This document shows positions 18,480 to 27,302 of a stretch of 64,000 bases of DNA, in pieces. Where the stretch lies: contig NZ_CP147914.1 of the NCBI RefSeq assembly GCF_039645565.1, positions 645,573 through 709,572 of the forward strand, read 5' to 3'. Each line of letters opens with the position of its first letter. Positions within the stretch are counted from its first letter, which is position 1. The notes beneath the pieces were generated by a model that worked only from the letters and a program-made list of their open reading frames with translations, was not told the origin of the DNA and did not search any database. This DNA is from Sulfurimonas sp. HSL1-2 (GTDB taxonomy: Bacteria > Campylobacterota > Campylobacteria > Campylobacterales > Sulfurimonadaceae). The position numbers and the translations under genes were made by a program.

Positions 18480-18779
18480 GTTGCAAATCCCTGTTCTTTT
18501 TGGACTGTCCGGCAGCCATATCATGAAGGGTGAATGCCATCTCTAGATGGCCGGGGGTGTCCGGTGATCCGCCCGTTCTTTCACCTTCTTCATTCTATAA
18601 CAACATAAAACCACATCGACTTATAACATTGAATGTTAATGTTCTTAGGTTTCACACATTTTCATTGTAGCCCAAGTAAACTTAAAAATTTTCTTATATC
18701 ACAGGAAAAAAGTGCCTGATTATGGATGTTGCGGGGGGATGGAATAATGGGGAGATGAGATGGGATTACAGGGCGAATC
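18480..18779 (-). promoter_or_regulatory. Promoter and structured 5' region of the pilus operon
   Basis: This 300-base gap separates era from the pilus operon. The minus strand has a -10-like TACAAT (complement of 18664-18669) after an AT-rich tract, and just downstream a perfect AACATT-G-AATGTT dyad (18625-18637). That leaves a leader of about 175 bases before the start codon, the second half of it GC-rich with a GCCATCT...AGATGGC hairpin (18535-18550). No known riboswitch consensus was recognised. No terminator for era was found. The remainder shows no gene. Confidence 0.45.
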
Positions 18780-19655
18780 TCAGGTTTGGTACCCGAGATC
18801 TTCCAGCATCTTCTTGTCATTTGTCCAGTTGGGTTTCACGCTGACGAACAGATCGAGGTAGGCGCGGTGGCCGGAAAGGGATTCGATTTTCTGACGGGCA
18901 TGCTTGCCGATACGCTTGATCGTTGCCCCGCCTTTTCCGATCATAATGCCTTTTTGGCTCTCTTTCTCGACGATGATCGTGGCCCGGATATGGTCGATGT
19001 CATCGGCTTCATCGATTTTGTCAATGACAACATCGGTTCCGTAGGGGATCTCGTCGCTGATGTTCTCGAAGATCGATTCGCGGATGAACTCTCTGAAGAT
19101 ATCCCGAAGCTTTTCATTGGTGAGGTCTTCGGGGTCAAAGAGATAGGGGGATTCCGGCAGAAACCTCGTGATGACATCTTTAAGCTGCTCGAGTCCGGTA
19201 TGCTTGGTCACGGAGACAGGGATGAGTGCTTCGAAACGTTCCGAAAAGGCGTTGTACTCCGAGATGCGTGCGAGCAGCTCCCCCTGGGAGATCTGGTCGA
19301 TTTTGCTCAGCGCGATCAGGTGCTTTTTCCCGCCGGCGAGTTCCAGGAAGCGTTTGTAGTGCTTAACGCTGTCCGCGGCCGGGGCCAGGTAGACAATGAG
19401 GTCGCAGTCACCGATCGCCTTGAGGGCCTCTTCGAGCATGAACTGGTTGAGCTTGCGCTCTTTTTCATGCAGGCCGGGCGTATCGACGAAGATGAGCTGA
19501 TCCTCCCCGTGCATGACAATGGCGTTGAGGCGTCTGCGCGTGGCATTCGCTTTCTGGCTTACCATGGCAATTTTTTCGCCCAGCAGGGCGTTGAGCAGGG
19601 TACTTTTGCCCGCATTCGGGCGTCCGACGAGGGCGATAAAACCGGCTTTGGTCAT
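18780..19655 (-). CDS. era: GTPase Era (16S rRNA maturation)
   Basis: A 291-residue Era protein. The G domain has G1 GRPNAGKSTLLN, G3 DTPGLHE and G4-type LSKID, and the C-terminal KH RNA-binding domain has IMIGKGGATIKRIGKHAR. Era binds the 3' end of 16S rRNA during assembly of the small ribosomal subunit. The length matches the family. The gene starts 10 bases after hslU and closes an operon with rplI, hslV and hslU, an order also known from other Campylobacterota. Confidence 0.97.
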   Translation of the reverse strand: MTKAGFIALVGRPNAGKSTLLNALLGEKIAMVSQKANATRRRLNAIVMHGEDQLIFVDTPGLHEKERKLNQFMLEEALKAIGDCDLIVYLAPAADSVKHYKRFLELAGGKKHLIALSKIDQISQGELLARISEYNAFSERFEALIPVSVTKHTGLEQLKDVITRFLPESPYLFDPEDLTNEKLRDIFREFIRESIFENISDEIPYGTDVVIDKIDEADDIDHIRATIIVEKESQKGIMIGKGGATIKRIGKHARQKIESLSGHRAYLDLFVSVKPNWTNDKKMLEDLGYQT

Positions 19656-19665
19656 TCAGAGCTCC

Positions 19666-20994
19666 TTAGAGGATATAGCGGGAGAGGTCTTCATCCTCGA
19701 TGACGATGTCCAGCTTGTCATGGACGATCGTTTTGGTGACGGTGTAGGTCTCTCCGGCATAGGCTTCGGCGTCGAAGCTGATCTCTTCGAGGACCTTTTC
19801 CAAAATGGTATGCAGGCGTCTGGCACCGATGTCTTCGGTTTTCTCGTTAGCCTGCTGCGCAAGCGCGGCGATGGCACGGATGGCGTCGTCCTCAAACTCA
19901 AGGGTGACATTTTCGACGGCGAGCAGCGCCTTATACTGTTTGATCAGTGAATTCTTCGGCTGGGTCAGGATGGCGTAGAGCGCCTTCTCGTCAAGTGACT
20001 GCAGTTCGACGCGCAGTGGGAAACGCCCCTGAAGTTCCGGGATAAGATCGCTGGGCTTTGTGAGGTGAAAGGCCCCGGCGGCGATGAAGAGAATATGGTC
20101 GGTCTTGACCGGGCCGTACTTGGTACTGACGCTGCTCCCTTCGACGATGGGGAGCAGGTCGCGCTGCACCCCCTCTTTGCTGGGGTCGTTACGCCCCTGG
20201 CTCTTGGAGCTGACGGCGATCTTGTCGATCTCGTCGAGGAAAATGATGCCGCCCTCTTCCGCGCGGCGAACGGCTTCACTGCGGATGGCGTCCATGTCCA
20301 GCAGGGCATCGGTCGCTTCGCTGTCAAGGATGCGGATGGCATCGGAGACCTTCATCTCCTTCTTGTTCTCTTTTTTGTTGATCGATGAGAACATTTTGGC
20401 GAACGACTCCTGCATCTTTGCCATCTCCGGCGGCATACCGGTGTCGTTGAACTCGATGTTCCCTTTGGGCAGTTCGATCTCGATGGTCTTGTCGTTCATC
20501 TCACCGTCAATAACCCTCTGTCGCATCCGTTCGCGGGAGGAGGCATATTCGGTTTTCTTGGTTTCGGAGGAGAGCGGCGGCAGCGGCGGCAGCAGTTTGT
20601 CGACGATCTTGTCGAGGACGTACTCCTTGATGGCATCCTCGTTCGCCGCTTTCTGCTCCTCTTTGACGAGGGCGATGGAGGTCATGACGAGATCGCGGAC
20701 CATCGATTCGACGTCGCGGCCGACGAAGCCGACCTCCGTGAATTTGCTCGCTTCGACTTTGATGAAAGGCACGCCCATCATCTTGGCGAGGCGGCGGGAG
20801 ATCTCTGTCTTCCCGACCCCGGTCGAGCCGATCATCAGGATGTTCTTGGGCATGATCTCGTGCTGCATCTCGCCATCGAGCTGCATCCGGCGGTAGCGGG
20901 TGCGCAGGGCGAGGGCAATACTCTTTTTCGCGGCCTGCTGGCCGATAATGTAGGCATCGAGATAGGAGACGATCTCTTTGGGGGTCATGTTCAT
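19666..20994 (-). CDS. hslU: HslU, ATPase subunit of the HslUV protease
   Basis: A 442-residue AAA+ unfoldase. Walker A is [14 protein letters not shown] (about residue 53), Walker [13 protein letters not shown] (about residue 247), and the pore loop GFVGRDVES sits near residue 88. The intermediate (I) domain lies between residues 110 and 230, and the C-terminal tail ends in EDLSRYIL, the conserved peptide that docks into HslV. HslU unfolds substrates and feeds them to the HslV proteolytic ring in the cytoplasm. The gene overlaps hslV by four bases, so the two subunits are translated together. Confidence 0.97.
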   Translation of the reverse strand: MNMTPKEIVSYLDAYIIGQQAAKKSIALALRTRYRRMQLDGEMQHEIMPKNILMIGSTGVGKTEISRRLAKMMGVPFIKVEASKFTEVGFVGRDVESMVRDLVMTSIALVKEEQKAANEDAIKEYVLDKIVDKLLPPLPPLSSETKKTEYASSRERMRQRVIDGEMNDKTIEIELPKGNIEFNDTGMPPEMAKMQESFAKMFSSINKKENKKEMKVSDAIRILDSEATDALLDMDAIRSEAVRRAEEGGIIFLDEIDKIAVSSKSQGRNDPSKEGVQRDLLPIVEGSSVSTKYGPVKTDHILFIAAGAFHLTKPSDLIPELQGRFPLRVELQSLDEKALYAILTQPKNSLIKQYKALLAVENVTLEFEDDAIRAIAALAQQANEKTEDIGARRLHTILEKVLEEISFDAEAYAGETYTVTKTIVHDKLDIVIEDEDLSRYIL

Positions 20995-21536
20995 GCTTCC
21001 GAGGCCTCCAGGGTCAGGATTTTGATCTCGTGGTTGGTGTAGATGCAGAGATCCGCCGCGATATGCAGGCTCTCTTCGACGAGGGCTTCGGGGGCCAGGT
21101 CCGCGTGTTTCTTCAGGGCCCGGGCACTGGCGATGGCGTAGTTCCCGCCGCTGCCGATGGAAGCGATCTGTCCGTCTTCGGGCTCGACGACGTCACCGTT
21201 GCCGGTCAGGATGAAGATGTGCTCGGTATTGAGGACGATCATCATCGCTTCGAGACGGCGCAGCACCTTGTCCTTCCGCCACGCTTTGGAGAAGTCGATG
21301 ATAGCCTTGACCATGTCGCCTTTGCGCGCGGAGAGGAACTCCTCGAACATATCAAAGAGGTTGAAAGCGTCCGCCGTGGAGCCGGCAAAGCCGGCCAGGA
21401 CCTGGCCGTTGTGCAGTTTGCGGATCTTGGTAGCATTGTTTTTGAGGACGGTGTTTCCGAAGGTGACCTGCCCGTCGCCGCCGATGACCGCCTTGCCCTC
21501 ACTTTTGTAGGCGAGGATCGTCGTTGCGTCGAACAT
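20991..21536 (-). CDS. hslV: HslV, peptidase subunit of the HslUV protease
   Basis: A 181-residue proteasome-type peptidase. The N-terminus [11 protein letters not shown] would be trimmed to expose the catalytic threonine at the start of [19 protein letters not shown] and [10 protein letters not shown] are conserved HslV segments. It forms two stacked hexamers with HslU caps. The short propeptide before the threonine matches other Campylobacterota HslV proteins. The start codon overlaps the rplI stop by one base and the end overlaps hslU by four bases. Confidence 0.97.
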   Translation of the reverse strand: MFDATTILAYKSEGKAVIGGDGQVTFGNTVLKNNATKIRKLHNGQVLAGFAGSTADAFNLFDMFEEFLSARKGDMVKAIIDFSKAWRKDKVLRRLEAMMIVLNTEHIFILTGNGDVVEPEDGQIASIGSGGNYAIASARALKKHADLAPEALVEESLHIAADLCIYTNHEIKILTLEASEA

Positions 21537-21982
21537 TACGCACCTACGATGTCGAGATGCAGCAGCGCGTGGATGCCGTGGCCGAGTTTGAGGTCGACCT
21601 CGTGTTTTCCGGTCATTTTGATCGCCTTTTTGGCTTCGATATGTTTTTTATCGATGGTGATGCCGTGTGCATCCTCGAGCGCCTTGGCAATGTCATCTTT
21701 GGTGACGGCACCGAAGAGGTGACCGGTGTCACCGAGCTTTTTGGCGATGGTGACTTCGAGGGTTTCTAGCTTCGCTTTCATGGCGGTGAGGTCGGCGATC
21801 TCCTGGGCCTCATTCGCGGCAGCCTGGCGCTTCGCCTCTTCCCACTCGGCGATGACCTCGTCGGTGGCATGTCTGGCAAATCCTTTGCCGATCAGGAAGT
21901 TCTTGCCGTAGCCGTCCTTCACCTCTTTGATCTCACCGGCTTTTCCGAGGCTTTTGACATCTTTGATCAACAGTACTCTCAT
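21536..21982 (-). CDS. rplI: 50S ribosomal protein L9
   Basis: A 148-residue L9 protein with the N-terminal signature [17 protein letters not shown] followed by [16 protein letters not shown], a long connecting helix (about residues 41-75) and a C-terminal RNA-binding domain with [13 protein letters not shown]9 binds domain V of 23S rRNA and helps keep reading frame. It lies upstream of hslV with one base of overlap, which is the usual order in Campylobacterota. Confidence 0.97.
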   Translation of the reverse strand: MRVLLIKDVKSLGKAGEIKEVKDGYGKNFLIGKGFARHATDEVIAEWEEAKRQAAANEAQEIADLTAMKAKLETLEVTIAKKLGDTGHLFGAVTKDDIAKALEDAHGITIDKKHIEAKKAIKMTGKHEVDLKLGHGIHALLHLDIVGA

Positions 21983-21998
21983 TGCTTCTCCTTGTGTT

Positions 21999-22727
21999 TC
22001 AGCGTTCGAGTTCGCCGCCGTAGGCGACGATCCCGTAGGTCAGGTTTCCGACGTTTTCATACCCCATGTCGCTGAGGATACGCTGGCAGTGTGCGCTGCG
22101 GCTGCCGACGTGGCAGTAGACGATCAGCTTCTCCTGCTTGGAAAGCTTCGCACTCTCCAGGGTATCGAAGAAACTGCTGGTGGGGATGAGGCGGTCGGCG
22201 CCCTTGATATGCCCCATTTGCCACTCCATGTGTTCGCGGACGTCGATCAGTTTGAAATCGACCATCCCGAGTGCACGTCCCTCGAGCAGGGCGGCGAGCT
22301 CGTCGCCGTCGAACTGTTCTTTTTGAAGCAGGAGCGCACACTCTTCGGCGCTAAGCCCGCGGGAGTGCTGGTGGACGACCTCTTCGATCTCCTCTTCGCT
22401 GCGGTGCTGGGCAGCGTATTCGGGGGTGCAGAAGATCTGGCAGTGGCAGACGCCGTCTTCGGGGATCTCTTTTTCGATGGCCGGTTTGCAGGGGCAGATG
22501 CGGTCCTGTTCCTTGTCGCCGGTGACGAAGAAGCAGGGGCAGTAGCGTTTGCCGTGCATCAGTTTGTTGCGCGTCAGCCCCAGCTGAATGCCCTCGTTGA
22601 TCTCCGCGTCGGGGTTGTAGGACCAGCCGAACTGCTCGACGACTTTGTCGGTGAAGCGGACCGTCCGCTCGAGCTCGCTCTGGAATTCGTCAGAGTTGAT
22701 ATCGATCTTCGTAATTCCGCCGGCCAT
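21999..22727 (-). CDS. Ferredoxin-thioredoxin reductase-like domain fused to rhodanese
   Basis: A 242-residue cytoplasmic protein with two domains. Residues 1 to about 115 match the ferredoxin:thioredoxin reductase catalytic subunit: the cysteine pattern CPC, CPC, CHC (RYCPCFF, ICPCKP, CHCQIF) is complete, which would hold a 4Fe-4S cluster next to a redox disulfide. Residues from about 150 form a rhodanese domain with DVREHMEWQMGHIKGA and the active-site loop CHVGSRSA, whose Cys would carry persulfide. No FTR variable subunit is seen nearby. The gene is between argG and rplI with 12 and 16 base gaps, so it is part of the same operon. Activity inferred: iron-sulfur-linked disulfide or persulfide chemistry. 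Confidence 0.88.
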   Translation of the reverse strand: MAGGITKIDINSDEFQSELERTVRFTDKVVEQFGWSYNPDAEINEGIQLGLTRNKLMHGKRYCPCFFVTGDKEQDRICPCKPAIEKEIPEDGVCHCQIFCTPEYAAQHRSEEEIEEVVHQHSRGLSAEECALLLQKEQFDGDELAALLEGRALGMVDFKLIDVREHMEWQMGHIKGADRLIPTSSFFDTLESAKLSKQEKLIVYCHVGSRSAHCQRILSDMGYENVGNLTYGIVAYGGELER

Positions 22728-22739
22728 ACGTTATTCCTT

Positions 22740-23954
22740 TTACTGCTTGCGCGCTTTGCCCGCGATGATGAAGCGCAGGGCGTTGAGCTTGATGAAGCCG
22801 TTGGCGTCTTTCTGGTCGTAGACCGCGTCCTCTTCGAAGGTACAGTATTCCGGGTTGAACAGCGACTGCTCGGAGCTGCGGCCGACGACGACGACGTTGC
22901 CCTTGTAGAGCTTGAGACGGACTGTCCCTTCGACGTTCTCCTGGGTCTTGTCGATGGCAGCCTGGAGCATCTCGCGCTCCGGTGCGAACCAGTAGCCGTT
23001 ATAGATCAGGCTGGCATAGCGCGGCATCAGCTCGTCTTTGAGGTGCGCCTCTTCACGGTCGAGGGTGATGGACTCGATGGCACGGTGCGCTTTGAGCATG
23101 ATCGTACCGCCCGGCGTTTCGTAACAGCCGCGGCTCTTCATCCCGACGTAGCGGTTCTCGACGATATCGGCGCGGCCGATACCGTGTTTGCCCGCCAGCT
23201 TGTTCAGGGTCTCGAGCATTGTTGCCGGGGAGAGGGCTTCACCGTTCAGGCTGACCGGGTCGCCGTTTTTATAGCCGATCTCGATGTACTCGGGCTCGTC
23301 CGGTGCCGCCTCCGGGGAGACGGTCCAGCGCCACATATCTTCTTCGGGTTCCGCGGCGGGATCTTCAAGGATGCCCCCTTCGTAGGAGATGTGCAGGAGG
23401 TTGGCGTCCATGGAGTAGGGGGATTTTTTCCCGCTCTTCTCGATCTTGATGCCGTGCTGTTCGGCGTAGGCGAGCAGCTTTTCGCGGGAGTTGAGGTCCC
23501 ATTCGCGCCACGGGGCGATGATGGTGAGGCTGCTGTTCTGGCCCAGGTAGCCCAGCTCGAAGCGGACCTGGTCGTTCCCTTTGCCGGTCGCACCGTGGCT
23601 GACGCCGTCGGCACCGGTGATCTTGGCGATCTCGGCCTGGCGCTTGGCGATCAGCGGACGGGCGATGGAAGTGCCCAGAAGGTACTCGCCTTCGTAGATG
23701 GCGTTGGCGCGGAACATCGGGAAGACGTAGTCGCGGACGAACTCTTCGCGCAGGTCGTCGATAAAGATGTTTTCAGGTTTGATACCGAGGCTGAGCGCCT
23801 TCTGGCGTGCAGGTTCGACCTCTTCGCCCTGGCCGATATCGGCGGTAAAGGTGACGACTTCGCACTGGTACTCATCCTGCAGCCACTTGAGGATGACGCT
23901 GGTGTCCAGGCCGCCGGAGTAGGCCAAAACGACTTTTTTGACTTCTTTTTTCAT
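22740..23954 (-). CDS. argG: Argininosuccinate synthase
   Basis: A 404-residue enzyme that joins citrulline and aspartate, using ATP, in arginine synthesis. The N-type ATP pyrophosphatase loop [15 protein letters not shown] is at residues 9-23. Further family segments are [16 protein letters not shown] and [17 protein letters not shown]. Length and motifs fit a type 1 ArgG. First gene of a minus-strand run that continues through the FTR-rhodanese gene, rplI, hslVU and era. Confidence 0.97.
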   Translation of the reverse strand: MKKEVKKVVLAYSGGLDTSVILKWLQDEYQCEVVTFTADIGQGEEVEPARQKALSLGIKPENIFIDDLREEFVRDYVFPMFRANAIYEGEYLLGTSIARPLIAKRQAEIAKITGADGVSHGATGKGNDQVRFELGYLGQNSSLTIIAPWREWDLNSREKLLAYAEQHGIKIEKSGKKSPYSMDANLLHISYEGGILEDPAAEPEEDMWRWTVSPEAAPDEPEYIEIGYKNGDPVSLNGEALSPATMLETLNKLAGKHGIGRADIVENRYVGMKSRGCYETPGGTIMLKAHRAIESITLDREEAHLKDELMPRYASLIYNGYWFAPEREMLQAAIDKTQENVEGTVRLKLYKGNVVVVGRSSEQSLFNPEYCTFEEDAVYDQKDANGFIKLNALRFIIAGKARKQ

Positions 23955-24050
23955 GGATAGGTGTCCTTGAAGAATAATTATGATGCCGCGATTTTAGCGC
24001 AGATTAGATGACGGCGAGGTAAATCGTTTCGGGTCATTCGGGGGACTTGC

Positions 24051-24056
24051 TATACT
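24051..24056 (+). promoter_or_regulatory. Extended -10 promoter for the small membrane-protein gene
   Basis: The sequence TGCTATACT is an extended -10 (TGN-TATACT) 24 bases upstream of the ATG at 24081. No clear -35 box precedes it. The divergent argG gene starts about 100 bases away on the other strand. Confidence 0.5.
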
Positions 24057-24080
24057 GTCGAAAAAGATTTGGAGCCCTCC

Positions 24081-24332
24081 ATGCCCAGTTTTGCCATTAT
24101 CGGCGGGATTCTGCTCAACGTCGGCGCCTTCCTGACCTACCGCGGAAAGATCTTCGAAGCGGTCTGGGCCTACCTGGTGGCGGATCTGTGCTGGATTGCG
24201 ATGGCGTGGGAACGCAACGACGGCTGGGGGATGCTCTTTATCGCCGTCGGCATCGCGTTCGGGCTGCTCGCCTTTCGGCGGATGCACCGGGGCGACATGG
24301 AAAAATCACTGAACAAGGATGAACGTGGCTGA
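24081..24332 (+). CDS. Small membrane protein, unknown function
   Basis: An 83-residue protein with three predicted membrane helices (IIGGILLNVGAFLTY, AVWAYLVADLCWIAMAW, GMLFIAVGIAFGLLAF) and a charged C-terminus. The ATG at 24081 is preferred over an in-frame TTG at 24069 because GGAG lies six bases before it. The 3' end overlaps the next gene by 14 bases. No family recognised; the helix pattern resembles small CBU_0592-like integral membrane proteins, but that is only a loose resemblance. Confidence 0.7.
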   Translation: MPSFAIIGGILLNVGAFLTYRGKIFEAVWAYLVADLCWIAMAWERNDGWGMLFIAVGIAFGLLAFRRMHRGDMEKSLNKDERG

Positions 24333-24624
24333 CACGATGCTTTACGAGGCGCAGGGGCTGCAGCTCGACCTCTCCAAAATCACCCGTCTCTACCCGGCGG
24401 CGATCGTCGAGGGGGGCGGGGCCGAGGCCCAGGTCTCCCTGGAGTGGGCGGAACTTAAAAAAGATGAGGTCAGGATCGCTGAGTACGTTCTGGTCTTTGA
24501 CTTCGACCCCCCGGGAGAGGTCCCGGTCCAGCGGAAGCTGCTCCATTTCGAGACGAAGGCGGCCCTTTTCGAGACGATGCAGGCCCTCTCCGATATCTTC
24601 GAGAAGGCTTACAAGGGGGCCTAG
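24319..24624 (+). CDS. Hypothetical protein (101 aa)
   Basis: A small soluble, acidic protein with alternating strand-like segments (AQVSLEWAELKKDEVRIAEYVLVFDF) and a C-terminal helix (TKAALFETMQALSDIFEKAY). No domain recognised. It overlaps the preceding membrane-protein gene by 14 bases and shares its last four bases, CTAG, with the stop codon of the convergent envC-like gene. Coding is supported by GC-rich third positions and by tight packing. Confidence 0.7.
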   Translation: MNVADTMLYEAQGLQLDLSKITRLYPAAIVEGGGAEAQVSLEWAELKKDEVRIAEYVLVFDFDPPGEVPVQRKLLHFETKAALFETMQALSDIFEKAYKGA

Positions 24625-25835
24625 CGTATCACCTGCAGCGGGTCGATATGGTAGTTCTTCTGGGTCACTTCGAACATCAGTTCGTCGTTGACGCGGCCGA
24701 TCACGCTCCCTTTCTTGAGGCGCTTGCCTTTGCTGACCGTCGGGGCGATCTGGTCGAGGTGGGCGTAGATTGTATGCAGCCCGTCGGCGTGTTCGATAAT
24801 GACGACGTTCTCGAGCATCGGCGTCTCCTGAGCGAGAATGACCTTGCCGTTGAAGACCGCTTTGACCTTGGCGTCGGGGGTTTTGGGCTGCAGGGAGACC
24901 GACTCGTTGAAGATCTTGATTTTGTAGATCGGGTCGGTATAGGTGCCGTAGCGCTTCAGTACCGTATAGGCATCCAGCGGCGCAATCGTCTTTGAGCCCC
25001 GGTAGCGGCGGGTCTGCGCCTTGTGGTAGCTGCTGCCGACCGAACGTACATCGGGGACCTCTTTGGAGGCGAGCAGCGCTTCGTTGCGCTGCTCTTCCTG
25101 GCGTGCGGCCGCTTTTTGCGATTCGCTCTCCTGGATGATGTGCAGCTGGGCCAGGGTCTGTTTCAGGGCGGATTTCTGTGCCAGGATCTTCTGTAGCTCT
25201 TTCTTGTAGCGGCCCTTTTTTGTCTTCAGGTCGCCCAGGGCTGTCTCGTTCGCTCTTTTCGCTTTTTGGAGATCGCGTTTCTCCTGCTCGATCGAGGCGA
25301 TGTCCGTTTTGAGCCGTGCCGTTTTTTCCGTCAGCTGTTTCAGGGCCGCTTCGTTCGCGCGGTAGTCATTGCCCAGTTTTGTGATCTGTGCTTTGGTCTG
25401 TTCGTTCAAAGCGGCAAAGACTGCCTCGCCGATGATGGTATCGGGGGAGAGGGTGTTGTTGTCCTCCTGGATCATCGCGAGGGAGATGATGCGGGCCATG
25501 AGGTCGGCCAGGTCGTCGCGAAGCTTTTTGCGGTTCGCTTCGAGGGTCTCCTGCGTTTCCGCAAGCGTGATCAGCTCTTCTTTGGCGCCGGAGAGGGTGG
25601 CGGCTTTGCCCTGCAGTGCCGACTCGAGCGACGCGATCTTCTTCTGCTGGGTGAGGACGGTCCGCTTTTTTTTCAGGATCGCCTTGGCGGTCTTGGCCAT
25701 TTTGGCATTCACCGAGGCGTAGTTTCGGTCGAAAGAGCTGAGACTTTTGGAGGTCTCGTCAATCTTGTCGTCGATGCTCTTGGCCGCCACGGCGACAGTG
25801 AGCAGAAGGCCAAGCAGCAGTGCGAACCGGATCAT
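24621..25835 (-). CDS. EnvC/NlpD-like murein hydrolase activator (coiled coil plus LytM)
   Basis: The frame is open far upstream, but the real start is the ATG at 25835, which overlaps the ftsX stop (ATGA) and opens a signal peptide (IRFALLLGLLLTVAVAA). The 404-residue product then has a long coiled coil (about residues 25-250) and a C-terminal LytM/M23 domain (about 300-404) with IIEHADGLHTIYAHL. The second zinc motif, normally HxHFE, reads LMFEV, so a zinc ligand is missing. That is the EnvC pattern: a non-catalytic LytM domain that activates cell-wall amidases at division. Location next to ftsEX supports this. Confidence 0.88.
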   Translation of the reverse strand: MIRFALLLGLLLTVAVAAKSIDDKIDETSKSLSSFDRNYASVNAKMAKTAKAILKKKRTVLTQQKKIASLESALQGKAATLSGAKEELITLAETQETLEANRKKLRDDLADLMARIISLAMIQEDNNTLSPDTIIGEAVFAALNEQTKAQITKLGNDYRANEAALKQLTEKTARLKTDIASIEQEKRDLQKAKRANETALGDLKTKKGRYKKELQKILAQKSALKQTLAQLHIIQESESQKAAARQEEQRNEALLASKEVPDVRSVGSSYHKAQTRRYRGSKTIAPLDAYTVLKRYGTYTDPIYKIKIFNESVSLQPKTPDAKVKAVFNGKVILAQETPMLENVVIIEHADGLHTIYAHLDQIAPTVSKGKRLKKGSVIGRVNDELMFEVTQKNYHIDPLQVIR

Positions 25836-26644
25836 ACCTCTTCTTTGTGCCCCATGACGATCATAGAGGCGAGCAGGATGGAGAGGGAGATGGCAACGCC
25901 CGTGAGCAGGGGCACGTCGTGCAGCGGCTGGAAGAGGGTCGGCTGCAGCTGCACGAGCGAGAGCAGCTGCGCCATCCAGCCGTAATGGTCGACCAGGAGA
26001 AAGACGCTGGTTGCAATCACGGAAGCGATCACGGCGTCGACGATGGCGAGGCGGAACAGCACGGCCGAGCGGAGCCAGACCGGGGCGCCGAAGAGGGCCA
26101 TGATGTTCATTCGTTCGCGGTGCTGGAACTGCCACAGGCGCATCTCTTTGACGATCAGCAGCGAGGTGACGAGCAGGACGACGGCGGCGAGGACGCTGAC
26201 GACGTTCTTGAAGAGCTGCAGCAGACGGTAGACGGTGTCGTGCTGCTGGGCAAAGGTCTCGACACGGGTGATGGCGCGGTCGCGCAGGAGCCTCTCTCCC
26301 AGTGCGCGGGCCGCATCGGGTGTAATGAAGTGGGCCATCCGCAGCCGGTAGAAATGCGGTAGGTTCAGCGTCATCAGGTTGATCTGGGAATCGCCCGTCT
26401 GTTGCTGCAGCTGCTGGAGCATCCGGGTAGGCGACAGGGGCTCGACGGCGCTGATGGCACTGTCGATACTCTGGAAAAAGGCGAGGGAGAGGTTGTTGTC
26501 GCTGACGACGACGATGCCGTAGTTGTCTCCCAGGCGCTGTTCATAGGCCCCGATGACACGGTCCAGGCTCAAAAAAAGCTGGAGGGTGATGAGGATGGAA
26601 AAGAGTGCCGTAATCAGCGAGAAGTGGCTTTTAAGAGACTTCAT
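25832..26644 (-). CDS. ftsX: FtsX-like cell-division permease
   Basis: A 270-residue membrane protein with one helix near the N-terminus (SLITALFSILITLQLFL), an extracytoplasmic domain of about 120 residues, and three further helices (LLQLFKNVVSVLAAVVLLVTSLL, AIVDAVIASVIATSVFLLV, GVAISLSILLASMIVMG). This is the FtsX topology. FtsX transmits ATP hydrolysis by FtsE to the EnvC-type activator outside. It overlaps ftsE by 14 bases and the envC-like gene by four, so the complete FtsEX-EnvC module is one translation unit. Confidence 0.9.
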   Translation of the reverse strand: MKSLKSHFSLITALFSILITLQLFLSLDRVIGAYEQRLGDNYGIVVVSDNNLSLAFFQSIDSAISAVEPLSPTRMLQQLQQQTGDSQINLMTLNLPHFYRLRMAHFITPDAARALGERLLRDRAITRVETFAQQHDTVYRLLQLFKNVVSVLAAVVLLVTSLLIVKEMRLWQFQHRERMNIMALFGAPVWLRSAVLFRLAIVDAVIASVIATSVFLLVDHYGWMAQLLSLVQLQPTLFQPLHDVPLLTGVAISLSILLASMIVMGHKEEV

Positions 26645-27302
26645 AGACGTCTCCGTGCTCGATATGGAAGTGCTTGTACTTGATGCCCAGCGTTTCGGGG
26701 ATGTGGTGGGTAACGACGACGACGGTCGCTTCGAGCTGGGTATTGGCTCCCTCCAGCAGGTTCCAGATGACTTTGGAAGAGTATTCGTCGAGGTTCCCCG
26801 TTGGTTCGTCCGCGAGGATGAGGATGGGGTTGTGCGCGAGGGCGCGGGCCATGGCGACGCGCTGCTGTTCGCCCCCGCTCAGCTCCATGGGGTATTTGCC
26901 ACGCTGGTGGGTGAGCTTGACGTGGCCGAGGAGCTTCTCCACCTGCATCTCGCTGATGTCGCGGGCGTAGCCGTTGATGAGCAGCGGCAGCATGACGTTC
27001 TTGTCGATCGTCCACTCTTTGACAAGCTTGTAATCTTGGAAGACGATCCCGACGTGGCGGCGCAGGAAGTTGAGTTTCTTGGCGCTGATACTGTCCATGT
27101 CGACGCCGCCGACCGTGAGCGCGCCCGAGAGCAGCGGCAGGGCGCCGAAAAAAGATTTCAGCAGGGTCGATTTCCCGCTCCCGCTGGCGCCGGTGATAAA
27201 GACGAAGCTGCCGGAGTCGATCGCGAAGGTCGCCTTGGAAATGATCGTTTCGTGTCTGCCGTAGCCCAGGGAGAGGTTGTCGGCGACGATGATCTTATCC
27301 AT
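26631..27302 (-). CDS. ftsE: FtsE-like ABC ATPase
   Basis: A 223-residue ABC ATPase with Walker [14 protein letters not shown] (about residue 38), signature [16 protein letters not shown] (about 137) and Walker [13 protein letters not shown]. These are the FtsE hallmarks, including the EPTGNLD variant typical of FtsE/LolD-type ATPases. Together with the adjacent ftsX it forms the FtsEX complex of the divisome. The start overlaps the end of trmB by eight bases. Confidence 0.92.
   Translation of the reverse strand: MDKIIVADNLSLGYGRHETIISKATFAIDSGSFVFITGASGSGKSTLLKSFFGALPLLSGALTVGGVDMDSISAKKLNFLRRHVGIVFQDYKLVKEWTIDKNVMLPLLINGYARDISEMQVEKLLGHVKLTHQRGKYPMELSGGEQQRVAMARALAHNPILILADEPTGNLDEYSSKVIWNLLEGANTQLEATVVVVTHHIPETLGIKYKHFHIEHGDVYEVS

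Noticed and set aside
18500..18600. c-di-GMP-I (GEMM) riboswitch before the pilus operon
   Set aside because: The conserved core elements of that class are not present; only generic hairpins were seen.
21927..23960. Long plus-strand frame across argG and the FTR-rhodanese gene
   Set aside because: It covers two unrelated genes on the other strand and has no domain of its own.
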